From assembly GCA_036873135.1 (NCBI GenBank), contig JAPTYO010000005.1:9774166-9838165 (forward strand): a stretch of 64,000 nucleotides of DNA. Reading direction: 5' to 3'. The stretch's first letter is position 1, and each line of letters starts with the position of its first letter. The DNA comes from Clarkia xantiana subsp. parviflora. Its lineage: Eukaryota > Streptophyta > Magnoliopsida > Myrtales > Onagraceae. The position numbers were made by a program, and so were the translations under genes. This document shows, piece after piece, positions 1-11,186 of the stretch. The notes under the pieces were generated by a model. It was not told the origin of the DNA, did no database searches, and saw only the letters and a list, made by a program, of their open reading frames with translations.

Positions 1-262
1 CCCATTCTAGACAACTCCCTCATTTTGGACTTTGGGTGCTCTGACTTGTCTCTAAAGCTTTCTCTCTCTACAAGTTTTGACTTGAGCGTCGGAGAGGGCC
101 CAACCAGCATTTCCCCCCTCTCCCACGCTGGTTACTGCACATCGTGCAGGATCCGAAGTTCGAGGTCGAGGACTGGAAGATTAGCTCAAGGGTTGTGTTT
201 TATGGATCGCGGCGTTCCCGTCCTTAAACATACATCCCGAGCCCGTTCGTGAAAAAAGAAGC
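1..262 (+). mobile_element. Possible LTR fragment of a Ty3/gypsy-type element
   Basis: This moderately GC-rich stretch contains the phrase ACTTGAGCGTCGGAG followed by a CCC/CTCCC-rich segment. That wording resembles the 3' part of many plant Ty3/gypsy LTRs; this is recalled similarity, not a search. The 75-codon open frame across it shows no recognisable domain and I do not call it a gene. No partner LTR, primer-binding site or target duplication is visible, so the boundaries are arbitrary. Confidence 0.35.
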
Positions 263-319
263 CCGAAGCTACCCAGGTGGAAGCAGACATAACAAAACAC
301 ATGCTTCAAATAAAACATT

Positions 320-1215
320 ATGGTAAGAGGTTTTGAAAACAATGCATATGGAATGCATGTTAGAAATTAAAAGTTATACGACTAAGAATGTATACAGTCT
401 ATCAACAAATTAGTTTTCCTAAAACAATGCATATGAGATGCATTTTTGAAATGAAAGTTTTACAGTTAAGAAAATATAAAAGTTACCTGAAAAGAAGTTT
501 TGTTTTTTTTTTTTTAACGAGTAAAAAAATCAATGCATCTTGGTTGCTCAAAATAAAAAATTCAGGTGAAAACTTTTCTTTGAAAATAATGCATATGAGA
601 TGCAGAAAAATAAATATAAGATGCAAACTTGAAAAGAAAAGTCCTACAACTAAAAAAAATTACAATTTACCTGAACGTTTTTTCGAAAATAATGCATATG
701 AGATTCATGTCTTTAATTAAAAATTCAGGTAAAATGTTTTTTTAAACATAAAAACTCTAAAACTAATAGAGCTTACGATTCATCTAAATGTTTTTTTTTT
801 TAAAATTAATGCATATTGGATGCATTATTAAAAATAAAACAAGTCAGGTAAAACATTTTTTTGAAATGATGCATATGGAATGCACGTTCGAAATTATAAG
901 CTCTAATAGCTAAGATGAATTCAAATTTTTTCCTAATTTTTTTTAAAAAGTAATGCACTAACCGAAATTACAACTTACCTGAAGAGTTTTTTTTTTTTTT
1001 TTTAAATAATGCATATGAAACGTAGATTTGAAATTAAAAATCCAAGTAAGATTTTTTTTTAAAAAAAATGCATGTTTGAAAAGAAAATATCTATAACTAA
1101 ATGACTAATGATTTAGCTGAAAAGTGTTTTTTTAAAAAATACAATAAGATGAATGTATGAGAATAAAAGTTACACAGTTAGAAAGCAAAAACTTACAGTT
1201 TACCTGATAACTCAC
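320..1215. repeat. Degenerate AT-rich minisatellite built on AATGCATATG
   Basis: Variants of AA(T)AATGCATATGAGATGCAT, followed by GAAATTAAAA, TTCAGGTAAAA and runs of T, recur near 340, 424, 587, 690, 808, 867 and 1006. Spacing is irregular, roughly 60-160 bases. The unit is too diverged for a clean consensus by eye. The 110-codon frame at 388-720 is low-complexity and only reflects the repeat. Confidence 0.65.
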
Positions 1216-1747
1216 AATAAAAAAATGGATAAAAACGACATGTTAGAGGGGGTAAAAATGTCTGGCTTTGCTCTACAAGGTATGCTTCACAGATAGGTCC
1301 TGACACGGTGGTTTCCTCCCTTAAAAAGGGATCTCGGGATCTACACGAGCGAGTGAATTTTTTCGAGTCGTACAGGCGGCCCAGCCGCTCTAGTCGTACC
1401 CTTACTAAATCTCTGGGATTCCTAGTCGCCCTGGGTTTGAGGCGTTTTGGACATTACACTAAAGTGAGTGTGTAAAGATTCAACTAATACATAATACAAC
1501 AAAGAAAAATAGTCAGATATATAAAAAAAAAAATAACTCCACACCTAAAATTACACAAAAACAACAAAGTTAGATCAATGAAGTTAAAATAAAATAAAAT
1601 TAAAGCTACAAAACTCAAACATGGAAAAAGTGAACATACTGAGCCCGAACCCTCTAACCTTTCCAGCAGATTTGCCAAATTGTTGAAGCAACCTTGCATC
1701 TTCAACAAGGTTGCTTCGTATTTCAGAAACCGCGGTCCTTCAATCAC
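1216..1747. other. Unassigned sequence with one minus-strand open frame
   Basis: Bases 1216-1483 are more GC-balanced than their surroundings and match nothing I recognise. On the minus strand, 1747-1484 is open for 87 codons. Its first part (residues about 1-34) is protein-like, and the rest is hydrophobic and T-rich like an intron. A GTATGTTC-type donor and a TTTTAG acceptor flank that T-rich part. It could be a decayed exon or part of old element I. No function is proposed. Confidence 0.25.
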
Positions 1748-2001
1748 ACATATATATATTTATATTTAGCTACCATATATATCTTTAACATAACAAATAT
1801 ATATACTCCCAATTAATTAAGGAGGTTAAGAAACTTAACCCCCAAGTATTAATAGGTTCGGCCGAATTACACATATTGGCCACTCATAGTGGACCTTAAT
1901 CCTTATATTTAATGAGTAAGCCAAGTAGGCCCCCTAACCCTAAATAATTATGGCTAATTGCTCTAATTGTCTTACACCTCAATAGGTTTAGGTCATGGGC
2001 T
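1748..2001 (-). mobile_element. Element I (old copia, minus): distal part of its 3' LTR
   Basis: Read on the minus strand, this sequence continues directly from 41782-41741 once element D and one copy of its 5-bp duplication are removed. It has the style of the other LTRs here: TTCGGCCGAA, paired GGCC phrases and an AT-rich stretch. The LTR start (TGTTGGCAATT) is at 41782. The other end cannot be fixed and may lie further left. I is the oldest traceable layer of the left nest. Confidence 0.5.
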
Positions 2002-2273
2002 TGTAAGATTTTTGGGGGATAGCTACTACAGACAAAAATACTTGTACATGTCAGGTAAACTAATTACGCAGCGAAATAGATACACAAACCAGTTCTTTTT
2101 TTCCTTAGACCCAAGATCCTGAGGGGACTTCACGGTCCGCCGGACGGACCTTGTAAGGATTCTTGTTAAGGAATCGCCTACACGGAATTGTCTCCACAAC
2201 AGAGCCTCTTGTCAATTCCTCGCAGGGATGGATCTCTGGGGTAATTGCTCAAAGCAATTTGGCACCTCCTATG
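2002..2273 (-). repeat. Element D 3' LTR, outer half
   Basis: It starts TGTAAGATTT, a decayed inverted TG..CA end, and matches the inverted 3' half of type-I LTRs such as 41140-41740. It stops at CTATG (2269-2273), the target duplication of element A. The LTR resumes at 19110. Combined length is 604 bp, against 601 bp for the partner LTR. Confidence 0.85.
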
Positions 2274-2865
2274 TGTTGGATTTTGGTGAATGGGCTGCCG
2301 TAATAGGAGACTTTTTAATATAAGCCCAACAGTTAAGGTAATTGTGTTATGTCACATTAGGGATTTTGGGCTAGGCCTAAATCCCAATTGACATGAGAGG
2401 CCCAAAATTGGACCTCCCTTAGCCCATTACTAGGTCGGCCGAAACTATAGAGTAAGGAGGTGGGCTTTTCCAACCTCCTCTTATAAATAGGGGTAGTCAG
2501 GGATTTGTTAGAAGCTAATTACTCATTCTCCTAAGTGTTGAGATTAAATAAATCCCTCTCCCTATTTGCTCTAGTTTCGGTCGAACCACTAAGGTTCTAG
2601 GTGTCAAATTGCATTGAGCAATTTACCCGAGAGATCCGTCCATGCTAGGAATTGACAAGAGGCTTTGTTGTGGAGATCATTCCGTGTAGGCAATTCCTTA
2701 ATAAGAATCCTTACATGAGCCGTTCGGCGGATCGGAACTCCCCTTGAAGATCTTTGGACTACATGAAAGCAATTAATGGTATATGCCTCTATTCCGCTGT
2801 GTAACTAGATTAACTGGCATTTACACGTGTTTTTTTCTGTGGTATTTATCCCCCTAAATCCAACA
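2274..2865 (+). repeat. Element A 5' LTR (type I, 592 bp)
   Basis: It begins TGTTGGA and ends TCCAACA, a 7-bp terminal inverted repeat. A TATA box (TTATAAATAG) lies at 2481-2490, directly after an imperfect inverted repeat AGGAGGTGGG/CAACCTCCTC. The R-U5 part holds the group phrase GAGATCCGTCC and CTATTCCGCTG. It differs from its partner LTR at scattered positions, which implies considerable age. Confidence 0.92.
2481..2490 (+). promoter_or_regulatory. TATA box in element A 5' LTR
   Basis: TTATAAATAG lies about 205 bases into the LTR, where a pol II promoter should sit at the U3/R border. The equivalent TATA is present at the same relative place in the other LTRs of the group. Confidence 0.6.
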
Positions 2866-2866
2866 G

Positions 2867-2878
2867 TGGTATCAGAGA
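2867..2878 (+). other. Element A primer-binding site (initiator tRNA-Met)
   Basis: TGGTATCAGAGA starts two bases after the LTR end. It matches the plant copia initiator-Met PBS TGGTATCAGAGC at 11 of 12 positions, and minus-strand DNA synthesis would start here. Confidence 0.9.
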
Positions 2879-3420
2879 CTTTGTTAGGGAGTTCATGATT
2901 TTTTATTGATTGATTTTCTTGAGTTTTTGGTCAATCGGATAATCATGAAATTGAGTGTTTTTCAGTAAAACTGATATTCATGATCTTCAAGAAAAATGTG
3001 ACTTTTATCAAAATCAAACATTGGATTAATGATCTTAGTGAAATTTGATCTTGAAATTTGACCACTAGCCCTAAAAGCATGTTTCGGCCGAACCACTTAG
3101 GATTTACAAAGTGAAAATTTTAATTTCATAGTCCCTAAGTAACTAGAATTTCGGCCGAACCCTAGTAATTTCAAAATTGAAATTTTCGGCAGGATTATTG
3201 CTAGGTGAATTGGGTCACAATTAGGGCTAGATTCACATGATAATTGTGGATAGAAACTATCAATATATTTTTGCTCAATATTAGGGGTATTGATAATGTT
3301 GATAATATTGGTATATACCTAATATAGAATCTTGAAGATATATATATATATATATATATTGTTGATATATTTATATCACAAATATAGAATATTGACAGTA
3401 AATATATATATATGTGTGTG

Positions 3421-3423
<3 letters not shown>

Positions 3424-3501
<78 letters not shown>
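3424..3501. repeat. (TA)n microsatellite
   Basis: This is an uninterrupted TA run of 78 bases inside the leader of element A. Shorter TA runs lie at the corresponding leader position in B (8128-8169) and M. Confidence 0.95.
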
Positions 3502-3506
<5 letters not shown>

Positions 3507-3609
3507 GAAAATATTGGAAACTATATCTATAGTTAATATTACTTGGTGGCTAACTTAAGTTTTTAGTGGACTTTAAAACCCTATATAGCCCACAAGTAAC
3601 TATTTTGGC

Positions 3610-4015
3610 CGGACCACTAGTGGGTCATGGGCCGGTCCAGTTTTGCACACCCGGGGCGGGTCAACCGACCTGGAAGACCAAAGGAAACCAGAACCGGACC
3701 GAACCGGGTCAATCGAAGCGAACCGGGTCAATCGAAGCGAACTGGGTCGGGTTCCACGAGTCAAACAAGAGCGGGTCAACCAATCCAGGTTTTCTCAATC
3801 GGTCCGACCTTTCCGGGTCAGGTCGGACCGGGTAACTAATGGGTCGAACCACAGCGACCCGGTTTGCGTGAAGGACCGAACCGAATTCCTAATGAACCGA
3901 ACCAGACCGGTCAAACTGGTTTTTCCGGACCGGACCGGTCAAACTGGTTTTTCCGGACCGGACCGAATTTACATGAACCAGACCGTTTTGTTCGGACCGA
4001 CCCGAGTCAACTGAA
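3610..4015 (+). repeat. GGTC/GACC-rich leader repeat block of element A
   Basis: There are dozens of overlapping short motifs of the form GGTCGGACCGG, GAACCGGGTC and GAACCGAACC. They include a near-perfect duplication of GGTCAATCGAAGCGAAC (about 3705-3740) and of GGTCAAACTGGTTTTTCCGG (about 3909-3955). The block is GC-rich in an AT-rich leader and must form many alternative stems. Homologous blocks lie in B, D, M and C. Confidence 0.85.
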
Positions 4016-4940
4016 AATAGGATGGTCAAATTTTAAAATCCAAATGTTTTCAAACTTTAAAATTACCTACACAACGCGAATTAGTTTGAAATTTTCACGT
4101 TTTAGTAAAACCTGATACCTGTTTTTGATTATAGGGTGTATCTTGGAAATGCATGATTTTAGGATTGAATCATTTAGAGGGCTGAATTGAAATTTCTTAA
4201 TTAATTGATATTATTGCATGATTTGAATTGCGTATTGACTATGTCAAGCTAGCTGGATATTGCATATTGTGGGCAGAGCCCTGGATTTTAATAGTTGCGC
4301 ACTAGAATAGACATGTTGTGATGGTTGTTATTTCCTTGAATCCATGTCTAGAAGTTCGCATGATTGATTATAAGCATGAATTGCAAGTCAGCCCCAAATG
4401 TTTTAAAAACGAATATCAGTCGCCAAATATGCATTTTTACTGTGGAATGATCACGTATTCAGGAATGTAGAGGATATAGCTATATATGATAATTTACTTG
4501 GGTAGTAGAATTATATATGCTAGCATGAGTTACTCGGAACATTAGATGCATTACGCGTATGCATGATGATTGATGTGTTTCTTGGGTGTGGCTGCATATG
4601 TAATTTTCTTGTGTAGTAGAATTGTATGTGCTGCATGAATTCCTCGAAACGTTTTCAAAAGGGCCTTGAGAAAGTCAAGATCGAGTGTATGTTCATATTC
4701 CCCTTTCCGGTGAGAGAGATCAAACCCTTTTAAAAGACTGATTTATTAGAAAGGAGATGTCAGTAATGTGAACTCTTTCACGGCCTCCTTCCATTGGTTC
4801 ATTGGTGGTCGGGTTGGTTAGATGTCTAATGAATCATTGCTTATCGCCTACTATCTCATAGATATCCGATGTATGCAATTCTTTTTCAAAATATTGTTGT
4901 CTCCCTGACTGTCGCATAATTATCAAAGTGTTAGTATCGA

Positions 4941-5609
4941 ATGGCACCGATGGATTCATCATGTGCCAATGAGCTTCTGAATGAGACAAACTACGACTTG
5001 TGGTGCAAACGCATTAATGATCTGCTGGATGACAAGAGTCTGATAGACCAAACACAGAAAACAATGAGTTGTCCAGATGCAGGCCTGACAAAGGGGCTAG
5101 CATATGCTAACTTTAAGTGGGACCAGGATGAAAAGAGAGCGAAGGATATTTTGCTGTCCGAAATGTCTCCGGACTTTAACGAGTATAAGGATGTTCCGGT
5201 TACAAAGGACATCTGGGATGCACTGTTCCTGAAATATGGAAACGGCATTGCAATTATACTGCACCCTTTTATACCCTATTTGGACGAATGTCTAAAAAAC
5301 GACAGAATCAGAGTACTTGAGAAAATATGCCAACTCCTAAGCATGATCAAACCGCTGGAGGACCAAAGTTAGATGGCTGAATGGGACAAAATTCAGGCTA
5401 TAATCGGGATTCTCCCGAAGTCTTGGCGAGCAACCAGGTATTTTTCAGACTGTCAATGGTTCTGTGCTAGATCTTGTATCTGTCCTGATATTAATCGAGA
5501 TGGAAGAGGCACGATTGGCTATGGTTACCAGAGAAACCAAAGGGCCAGGACAACCTGCTGGGCGAAAGAGGAAATGGAGGAACATGGGGAAGAAACAATA
5601 GGTTTTTGA
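4941..5609 (+). pseudogene. gag: Element A gag (broken)
   Basis: The first frame (4941-5372, 143 codons) begins with the usual copia gag pattern: NELLNETNYDLWCKRINDLL, then DQDEKRAKDILLSEMSPDF and TKDIWDALFLKYG, typical of the UBN2/retrotransposon gag family. A stop at 5370-5372 is followed by a related stretch (DKIQAIIGILPKSW), then a frameshift into a lysine/arginine-rich tail that stops near 5600. No CCHC knuckle survives. The ATG follows the leader directly and is the natural start. Gag would coat the RNA in the cytoplasmic virus-like particle. It differs considerably from the gag of D, so the two elements belong to separate subfamilies. Confidence 0.8.
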
Positions 5610-5639
5610 TGGTTAAACGTTAACAAAGTCTAAACAAGG

Positions 5640-6901
5640 CAATCTCCAGTTAAAATCAGAGATATTTTGCAGGGACTCCTGCCCTCACCGTATCGACGAC
5701 GGAGCTGGTCCCAGAAAATTGCATGCTGACAAGGTATGCGACGTTGGATATGTTAAGGAAGCTTTAGTTTCCTCATCCGTCATGTTAACCGAATCAAATC
5801 CTTCTTGGATTCTTGATTCAAGTGCGAAGGACCACATAACAAATGACAAAGGATTATTTTCCATGTTCAGACGGATGTCGAAGGATTCTAAGAGGATGTA
5901 CATTGACGACAACTCTCAAGTTGCCGTCGAAGGAATAGGGAACTGCAAATTGTCTATGCGCAATGGCAGAACCCTACTCCTGGAAAATGTCATTTTTCCT
6001 CCTAGAATTCGGAGGAATGTTGTTTCTGTTATTTCTCTTATGAATAATGGATTTGCGTTATCAATTGAGAACTTCCTTGTTCGTATAAATAAAGGCAATT
6101 TCGTTTATTCAAATGCATTTTCCACTAATGGTCTCATTGTTATGGATTTGAATGGACATGAAAACCTGAATAGTATGTATTCTGTAATATACAGGGAGGC
6201 AGAGACTGATGTAGCCGGATGGCATGCGAGGTTGAGACATATAGGCTATGACGGAGTACAAACTCTTGCTTGGAGAGGGCTTCTACCCGGAGCTACTCAC
6301 GTGGTGAAAACCAATTGTGAGGATTGTCTACTAGGAAAGTCCACGTGCAAGCAATTCGATGAATCACTACGAGCCGAGTACCCATTGCATTTAATTCATT
6401 CCGACGTATGTGGACCCATGAATTTCACCGCTAGGGGTAATAAACGTTACTTCGTGACTTTCATCGATGATTTTACCCGTTTTGGGATCACTCATTTGAT
6501 TTTTCGTAAGTCAAGGCCATTGAATGCTTCAAAAGCTTTTTCAACCTCGTAGAGAATCAACATGAGTGAAAGATGAAAACCTTACATACTAATAGAGGTG
6601 GAGAATATCTCTCTAATGAGTACAATAGGTTATGCGATGAAAGAGGGATTATCCGAAAAAAGAAAATCCCAAACACGCCACAACAAAATTGCGTGGTGGA
6701 ACGACATAATCGTACACTCCTGGACATGGTAAGAACCATGATGTCGCGAGCCCAACTTCCAATCTCCTTCTTGTGTGATGCGTTGTTGACCCCTTCTCAT
6801 GTAGTAAACCTTGTTCCTACAATATCGGTGGACACAACACCATATGAGTTGTGGACTGGTAAAGAGATGGATCTAACCAGGCTGAGACCTTGGGGGTGCG
6901 C
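5640..6901 (+). pseudogene. pol: Element A protease and integrase, N-terminal part (broken; cut by element B)
   Basis: Frame 5719-6552 holds the aspartic protease site as SWILDSSAKDHI, where copia normally has DSGA or DTGA, so the glycine is lost. Next comes the GAG-pre-integrase HHCC zinc region (WHARLRH, CEDC) and the start of the integrase core (HSDVCGP). After a frameshift near 6553 the core continues as RGGEYLSNEYNRL, PNTPQQN and VVERHNRT. The second catalytic Asp (normally TDRGGEY) reads Asn (codon 6591-6593), and the Glu is kept. Coding stops mid-codon at 6901 in LRPWGC, where B inserted; it resumes at 15099. Confidence 0.88.
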
Positions 6902-7508
6902 TGTAAGCATACAGTGTTGGGCGCCGTATATGGAAGCCCATTATATGTATATATTACCTAAGTTAATTGGGTACATGTCACATTAGGACATTGGGCCAGA
7001 CCCAAATCCCAATTGACATGAGAGGCCATAAATTAGGCCTCCTTATGCATAGTGGCCGGTCGAATTATGTTGGTGGGTAAAGTGGACTTTCGTCCACTTT
7101 ACTCCTCCTATATATATCTGTTGTTAGGGGTTTTATTAGGTTAATCATTAATACTTCCTTGGAGTGTTTTAGAGAGAAAAACCCTCCTCCCCAGAGACAC
7201 CACATATTCGGCAGAACCACATCACCACCACCAAGGGTGTGCCAATTTTCCTTCGAGCGAACACTCCGGAGATCCGTCCCTCGCTTAGAATCGATCATAG
7301 GCTTTGCTGTGAAGAATATACCATGTAAGGCTTCCTTCACAAGAACCCCCTACGGGTGTCGACCGGAGGATTGTGAACTCCCTCCTGCAAATATCTTGGG
7401 ACTACGGACTACTGTAGAGGTATGTGCGAATCTTCCGCTGCGTAATTTCGATTACTTGCATGTACCATGGTTTTAGTATCCGTAGTGATTACTCCCCGTA
7501 ATCTAACA
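6902..7508 (+). repeat. Element B 5' LTR (type II, 607 bp)
   Basis: It begins TGTAAGCATAC and ends ATCTAACA. A perfect 11-bp inverted repeat GTAAAGTGGAC (7077-7087) / GTCCACTTTAC (7092-7102) sits immediately before the TATATATA box at about 7107-7117. The R-U5 part carries GAGATCCGTCCC and TTCCGCTGCGTAATT as in other type-II copies. Confidence 0.92.
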
Positions 7509-7509
7509 G

Positions 7510-7521
7510 TGGTATCAGAGT
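7510..7521 (+). other. Element B primer-binding site (initiator tRNA-Met)
   Basis: TGGTATCAGAGT lies one base after the LTR end and matches the copia initiator-Met PBS at 11 of 12 positions. Confidence 0.9.
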
Positions 7522-8120
7522 CTGTGTTAGAAGTTCATGATTTTGATAAATCGATGTTCTTGAAAATTTAAACTTTGGACTGAAATTATAAAAATGGAAA
7601 TTTTAAATTTTTTTCGAATTTTTATGGTTAAGGAGGTTCGAAATTTTCAAGATATTCTTAGAAAAATTTTATGTTCATGATCTTCAAGAAAAATGTGATA
7701 TTTATCAAAATCAAACATTGGATTGTAGATCTTATTAAAACATGTTCTTGAATTTTGACCACTTGTTCCCAATTATTTGTTTATTTCAGCCAAACCCTAA
7801 AATTACAAGGTAAATTTTTTAATTTCTTAGGCACCAAGTAAGAGAATTTTGGCAGAAATTTTTAATAATATTGTTTACCATATTTTAATTTTTATTCTAG
7901 GTAACAATATATCTATAATTGTGAACATTAGGATAGATTAACATTAATATATAGAAATATATATAACTATCAATATATCTAAATATTTAAATATGTTAAA
8001 GATATTATTGATAGATTTTAGTTACCTAAAAGATTGAGAAAATATATTGTTAATACATGTTTCCCTATTTAAGATATTGACAATAAATAATATATATATT
8101 TATATGTGTGTGCCGATTTT

Positions 8121-8173
<53 letters not shown>

Positions 8174-9650
8174 TTGATTGATTTAATCTTAAAGATAGAA
8201 TCTTAGCAATAAATATATATATGTTTTAATTAGTTCCGAAATTAATATATATATTAATATTGAAAATTATTTTATATACTTAATGTTACTTGGTGGCTAA
8301 GTTAAATATATTTTTGGACTTTAAAACCCTACTTGGGCCACAAGTAAACATTTCGGCCCAACATTTTATATTTTAAATAATTGGGCCTGTCCAATATGTC
8401 AATCCTGGACGAATTAAAACCGAACCGGGTTTTCTCAATCGGTTTGACATAATCGGGTCGGGTCGGACCGGGGTAACTAAGTGGATCTAACCAAACCAGT
8501 TTTGTGTGTTGAACCGAACCGATTCCTATTTTTATTGGACCGGTTCAGACCGAATCAGATTTTAAAATTTATACCGGACTGAACCGGATTTTCCTGGAAC
8601 GAACCGAACCGGACCAAATCAGACTGAAATTGACTGAACAGAACCGTATTTTCAAAACCAAATTCAAGTCAATTAAAATAGGGAGGTCAGGTTTTAAAAT
8701 CCAAATGTTTTGAACCTTAATAGGCCTACACAGTGCTCAAGGGTTGATAACCTTTCATGCTTTGTTTCGATTATGAGGATGGATCTTGGAGATACATGTT
8801 TTTGAGACTGGTATAATTCGTGGGCTGAATTGCAATTGTTTATTATTCAATATATGTTTATGCATGATTAGAAATGTTGTCTTGACCGAGTCAAGCTAGC
8901 TGGATATTGCATATTGGGGGCGGAGCCCTGGTTAAATATATGGAATGCGCACTAGGATAGACATACTGTGATGGTTGGAAATGCCTAGGATTCATGTCTA
9001 GAATGCTGCATGATTGAATATAAGCATGGATTGCTAATCAGTCCCTAATGTTTAAAATTATTTTAAAATCGAAAACCAGTCGCCAAATGTGTATGATGGA
9101 TGTGGATGTTACATGTTTGACACGTATGCTAGAATGTCAAGGATGTAGCCGCATTTGATAATTTACTTGGAAGTAGAATTATATATGCAAGCATGAGTTC
9201 TGCAGAACATTAGACGCATGACACGTAAGAATGAGTATGGTTTATTTGATGAATGTTACTGGCGTATGATAATTTACGTGGATAGTAGAATTATATATGC
9301 ATGAGTAAATTCATCGGAATATTTGTTTTCCAAAATAAAAAGGGCCTTGGGAAAGCCAAGATCGGGTATGCTTGTTTTAAAATTCCCGTTCCGGTAATTT
9401 GCGATTAAAACCGTTTTTAAAAGACCGATCTATTGGATGGAAGACGACGAGAATGTAAACTCTTTCACAGCCATCTTCCATTGGTTTACTGGTGGTCGGT
9501 TGGTTTAGATGACTGAGGAATCATTTGTCAGATTACATCTTAACAAATATTTGATGTATGCAATTCTTTCTCAAATGTTATTATCTCACTGATTTTTGCG
9601 TAATCATCGATGTGTTAGTATGAATTGGTTGAATTAGTGCGATTCGATAT
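7522..9650 (+). other. Element B leader
   Basis: It has the same order as A's leader: AT-rich start, TA run (8128-8169), GGTC/GACC-rich block (about 8390-8660), a hairpin CTTGAC-CGA-GTCAAG (8881-8895), the GGGC-GGA-GCCC hairpin about 25 bases on, and repeated TAGAATTATATATGC segments (about 9170 and 9290). No coding sequence is supported. Confidence 0.75.
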
Positions 9651-10110
9651 TCCTCGCAATCTTGATGGTATAAATCATGATGAATAAAATGAGTACGTGT
9701 TGAACTCTCTACTACGATTCCGAAAAGTGGAGAGGATAACTACAGATGAATATGGTAGTCTGTATGATTTTGACAATGAGAAACGAATGTAAAAAAAAAT
9801 TTCACCAAGAATAGGAGTGGGTACTTTGATTATCTCAACGCGTATGTGGTGATACATTCTACATGGTAGAAAGGGGTTGAAGAAGACTTCAATTGCAACA
9901 AGGCAATGTTGCAGCTTAGTATCCCTTTGCATCTGCCTCGGTGGAAGCAAGGATGTAAAAGCTAAACGTTTCGGTTAACCGTAATGATCTTCTCTCTTTT
10001 CATGGATGTTGGCGTAAAACCCGCATCAGATCTTCATAATGAAAGGTCGACATGGATCAAATACGCGACAATCATGGATCAAATACGCGATCTTCAGATC
10101 AAGAACCCTA
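9651..10110 (+). pseudogene. ORFX of element B (decayed, unassigned)
   Basis: It occupies the place gag takes in A. One frame reads FDIPRNLDGINHDE-stop-NEYVLNSLLRF and TTDEYGSLYDFDNE, then shifts into a stretch matching the ORFX of C (STW..., GVEEDFNCN, SMDVGVK, LHNERSTW). Several stops and frameshifts are present. The family is described at the element C copy. I do not recognise a function with confidence. Confidence 0.55.
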
Positions 10111-11186
10111 CCATTGTCATTTATCGTTCGTTTGAGTTACTAAAATCTTGGTTATTTCGAGATTCAGATTTATTGAATTAAGTAGTTTCCGTTCGATTCG
10201 AAATGTGATCTACTTGTCAAAATTAATCGGCCCGGTTAAACAGGATCGATCCGAAACGAAGTTTCGGCCAGGTAAAAGTGGTCGAATAAAACGAAACGAT
10301 TCACGTACTACGTCATCTCAGTTGGGACAACTGAACTGAACATACACATTGATTGCGTTGCTAGATCGAAAGATTTAGTATTTCTTAATTATTAAGTACT
10401 ACATTGAATGAAATAATCTGTAATGATGATCATGTGCGAAACCGATTGGATTAAATTAAATTCAGAAATGAAATGATTTAACGAATGGTCAAAACTTCGG
10501 TAAATAGCGCTACGCGCGTGTGGACCTTGAAAGAAGAAACACATCGTTTCAAAATACGAATTTATTGATGAAGTGTCTGAATGATGATGTGCTGAATTTT
10601 CGTTTGCATTCCCTTGGAAAAAACTTATTGATGCCATTACATCGGTAAAAAGTAGGCTTCGAAAGCTATCGCGACCTTGTAAAAGTATCAACTGACACAT
10701 AAGGTGAAAACCTAAGATGCTCAGTTCGGAGATGGGATAAAATCTCTGAGATAAGTTTTCAAACGAAGAAGGATTAAGTCGGTTAAACGATTCTCACTCC
10801 GTACGCCTTGAACGATAAGTCAGGCTAGGCATTCAAATCAATTGACACACTTAGGAAGCACAATTTATAAACATAATGTTGGAGTCACTCTATCAGACGT
10901 TCCCTATGGGATGATGAAAAGTGATTCACATTTATGTAACACTGTGTTCCAATAAAATCGGTAAGACACGCCGCCATTAAAGCTAAAAGTTGATGATGAG
11001 TTAAATCATATCATCTTGCGACATTAAATTTCGCACTAAACATGCATTTAGGACAAGAGCATGATACATACTCTTAGAAAATGCCTGTTTAAAGCTTTTG
11101 AAAATGGTGCCAGGGTCGAACATGAAGACATTACATCACTTGAGGGTGAATATTCCAAATGCATGAACAATTTAAATCTATGTAGT
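10111..11186 (+). other. Element B spacer between ORFX and RT
   Basis: Non-coding as it stands. It parallels the spacer of C (56484-57780) and parts of D (about 23060-23400, inverted) and G (about 29060-29760), for example the phrase CTGTAATGATGATCATGTG. The last 150 bases are a degenerate version of the integrase C-terminus/linker seen intact in D. Confidence 0.5.

Larger units (their letters stand above)
2879..4940 (+). other. Element A untranslated leader (about 2.06 kb)
   Basis: This long gag-less leader is shared in order by A, B, C, D and M: an AT-rich start (TTCATGATTTTG..., GTGACTTTTATCAAAATC), TA microsatellite, GGTC/GACC-rich block, two small hairpins (4235-4281), and a duplicated segment ending TAGAATTATATATGC. 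The open frames inside the GGTC block are by-products of its composition. It ends just before the gag ATG at 4941. Confidence 0.75.

Noticed and set aside
3566..4115. Several overlapping plus-strand open frames of 70-123 codons
   Set aside because: They lie wholly in the GGTC/GACC repeat block of the leader; three frames are open at once because of composition, and none shows a domain.
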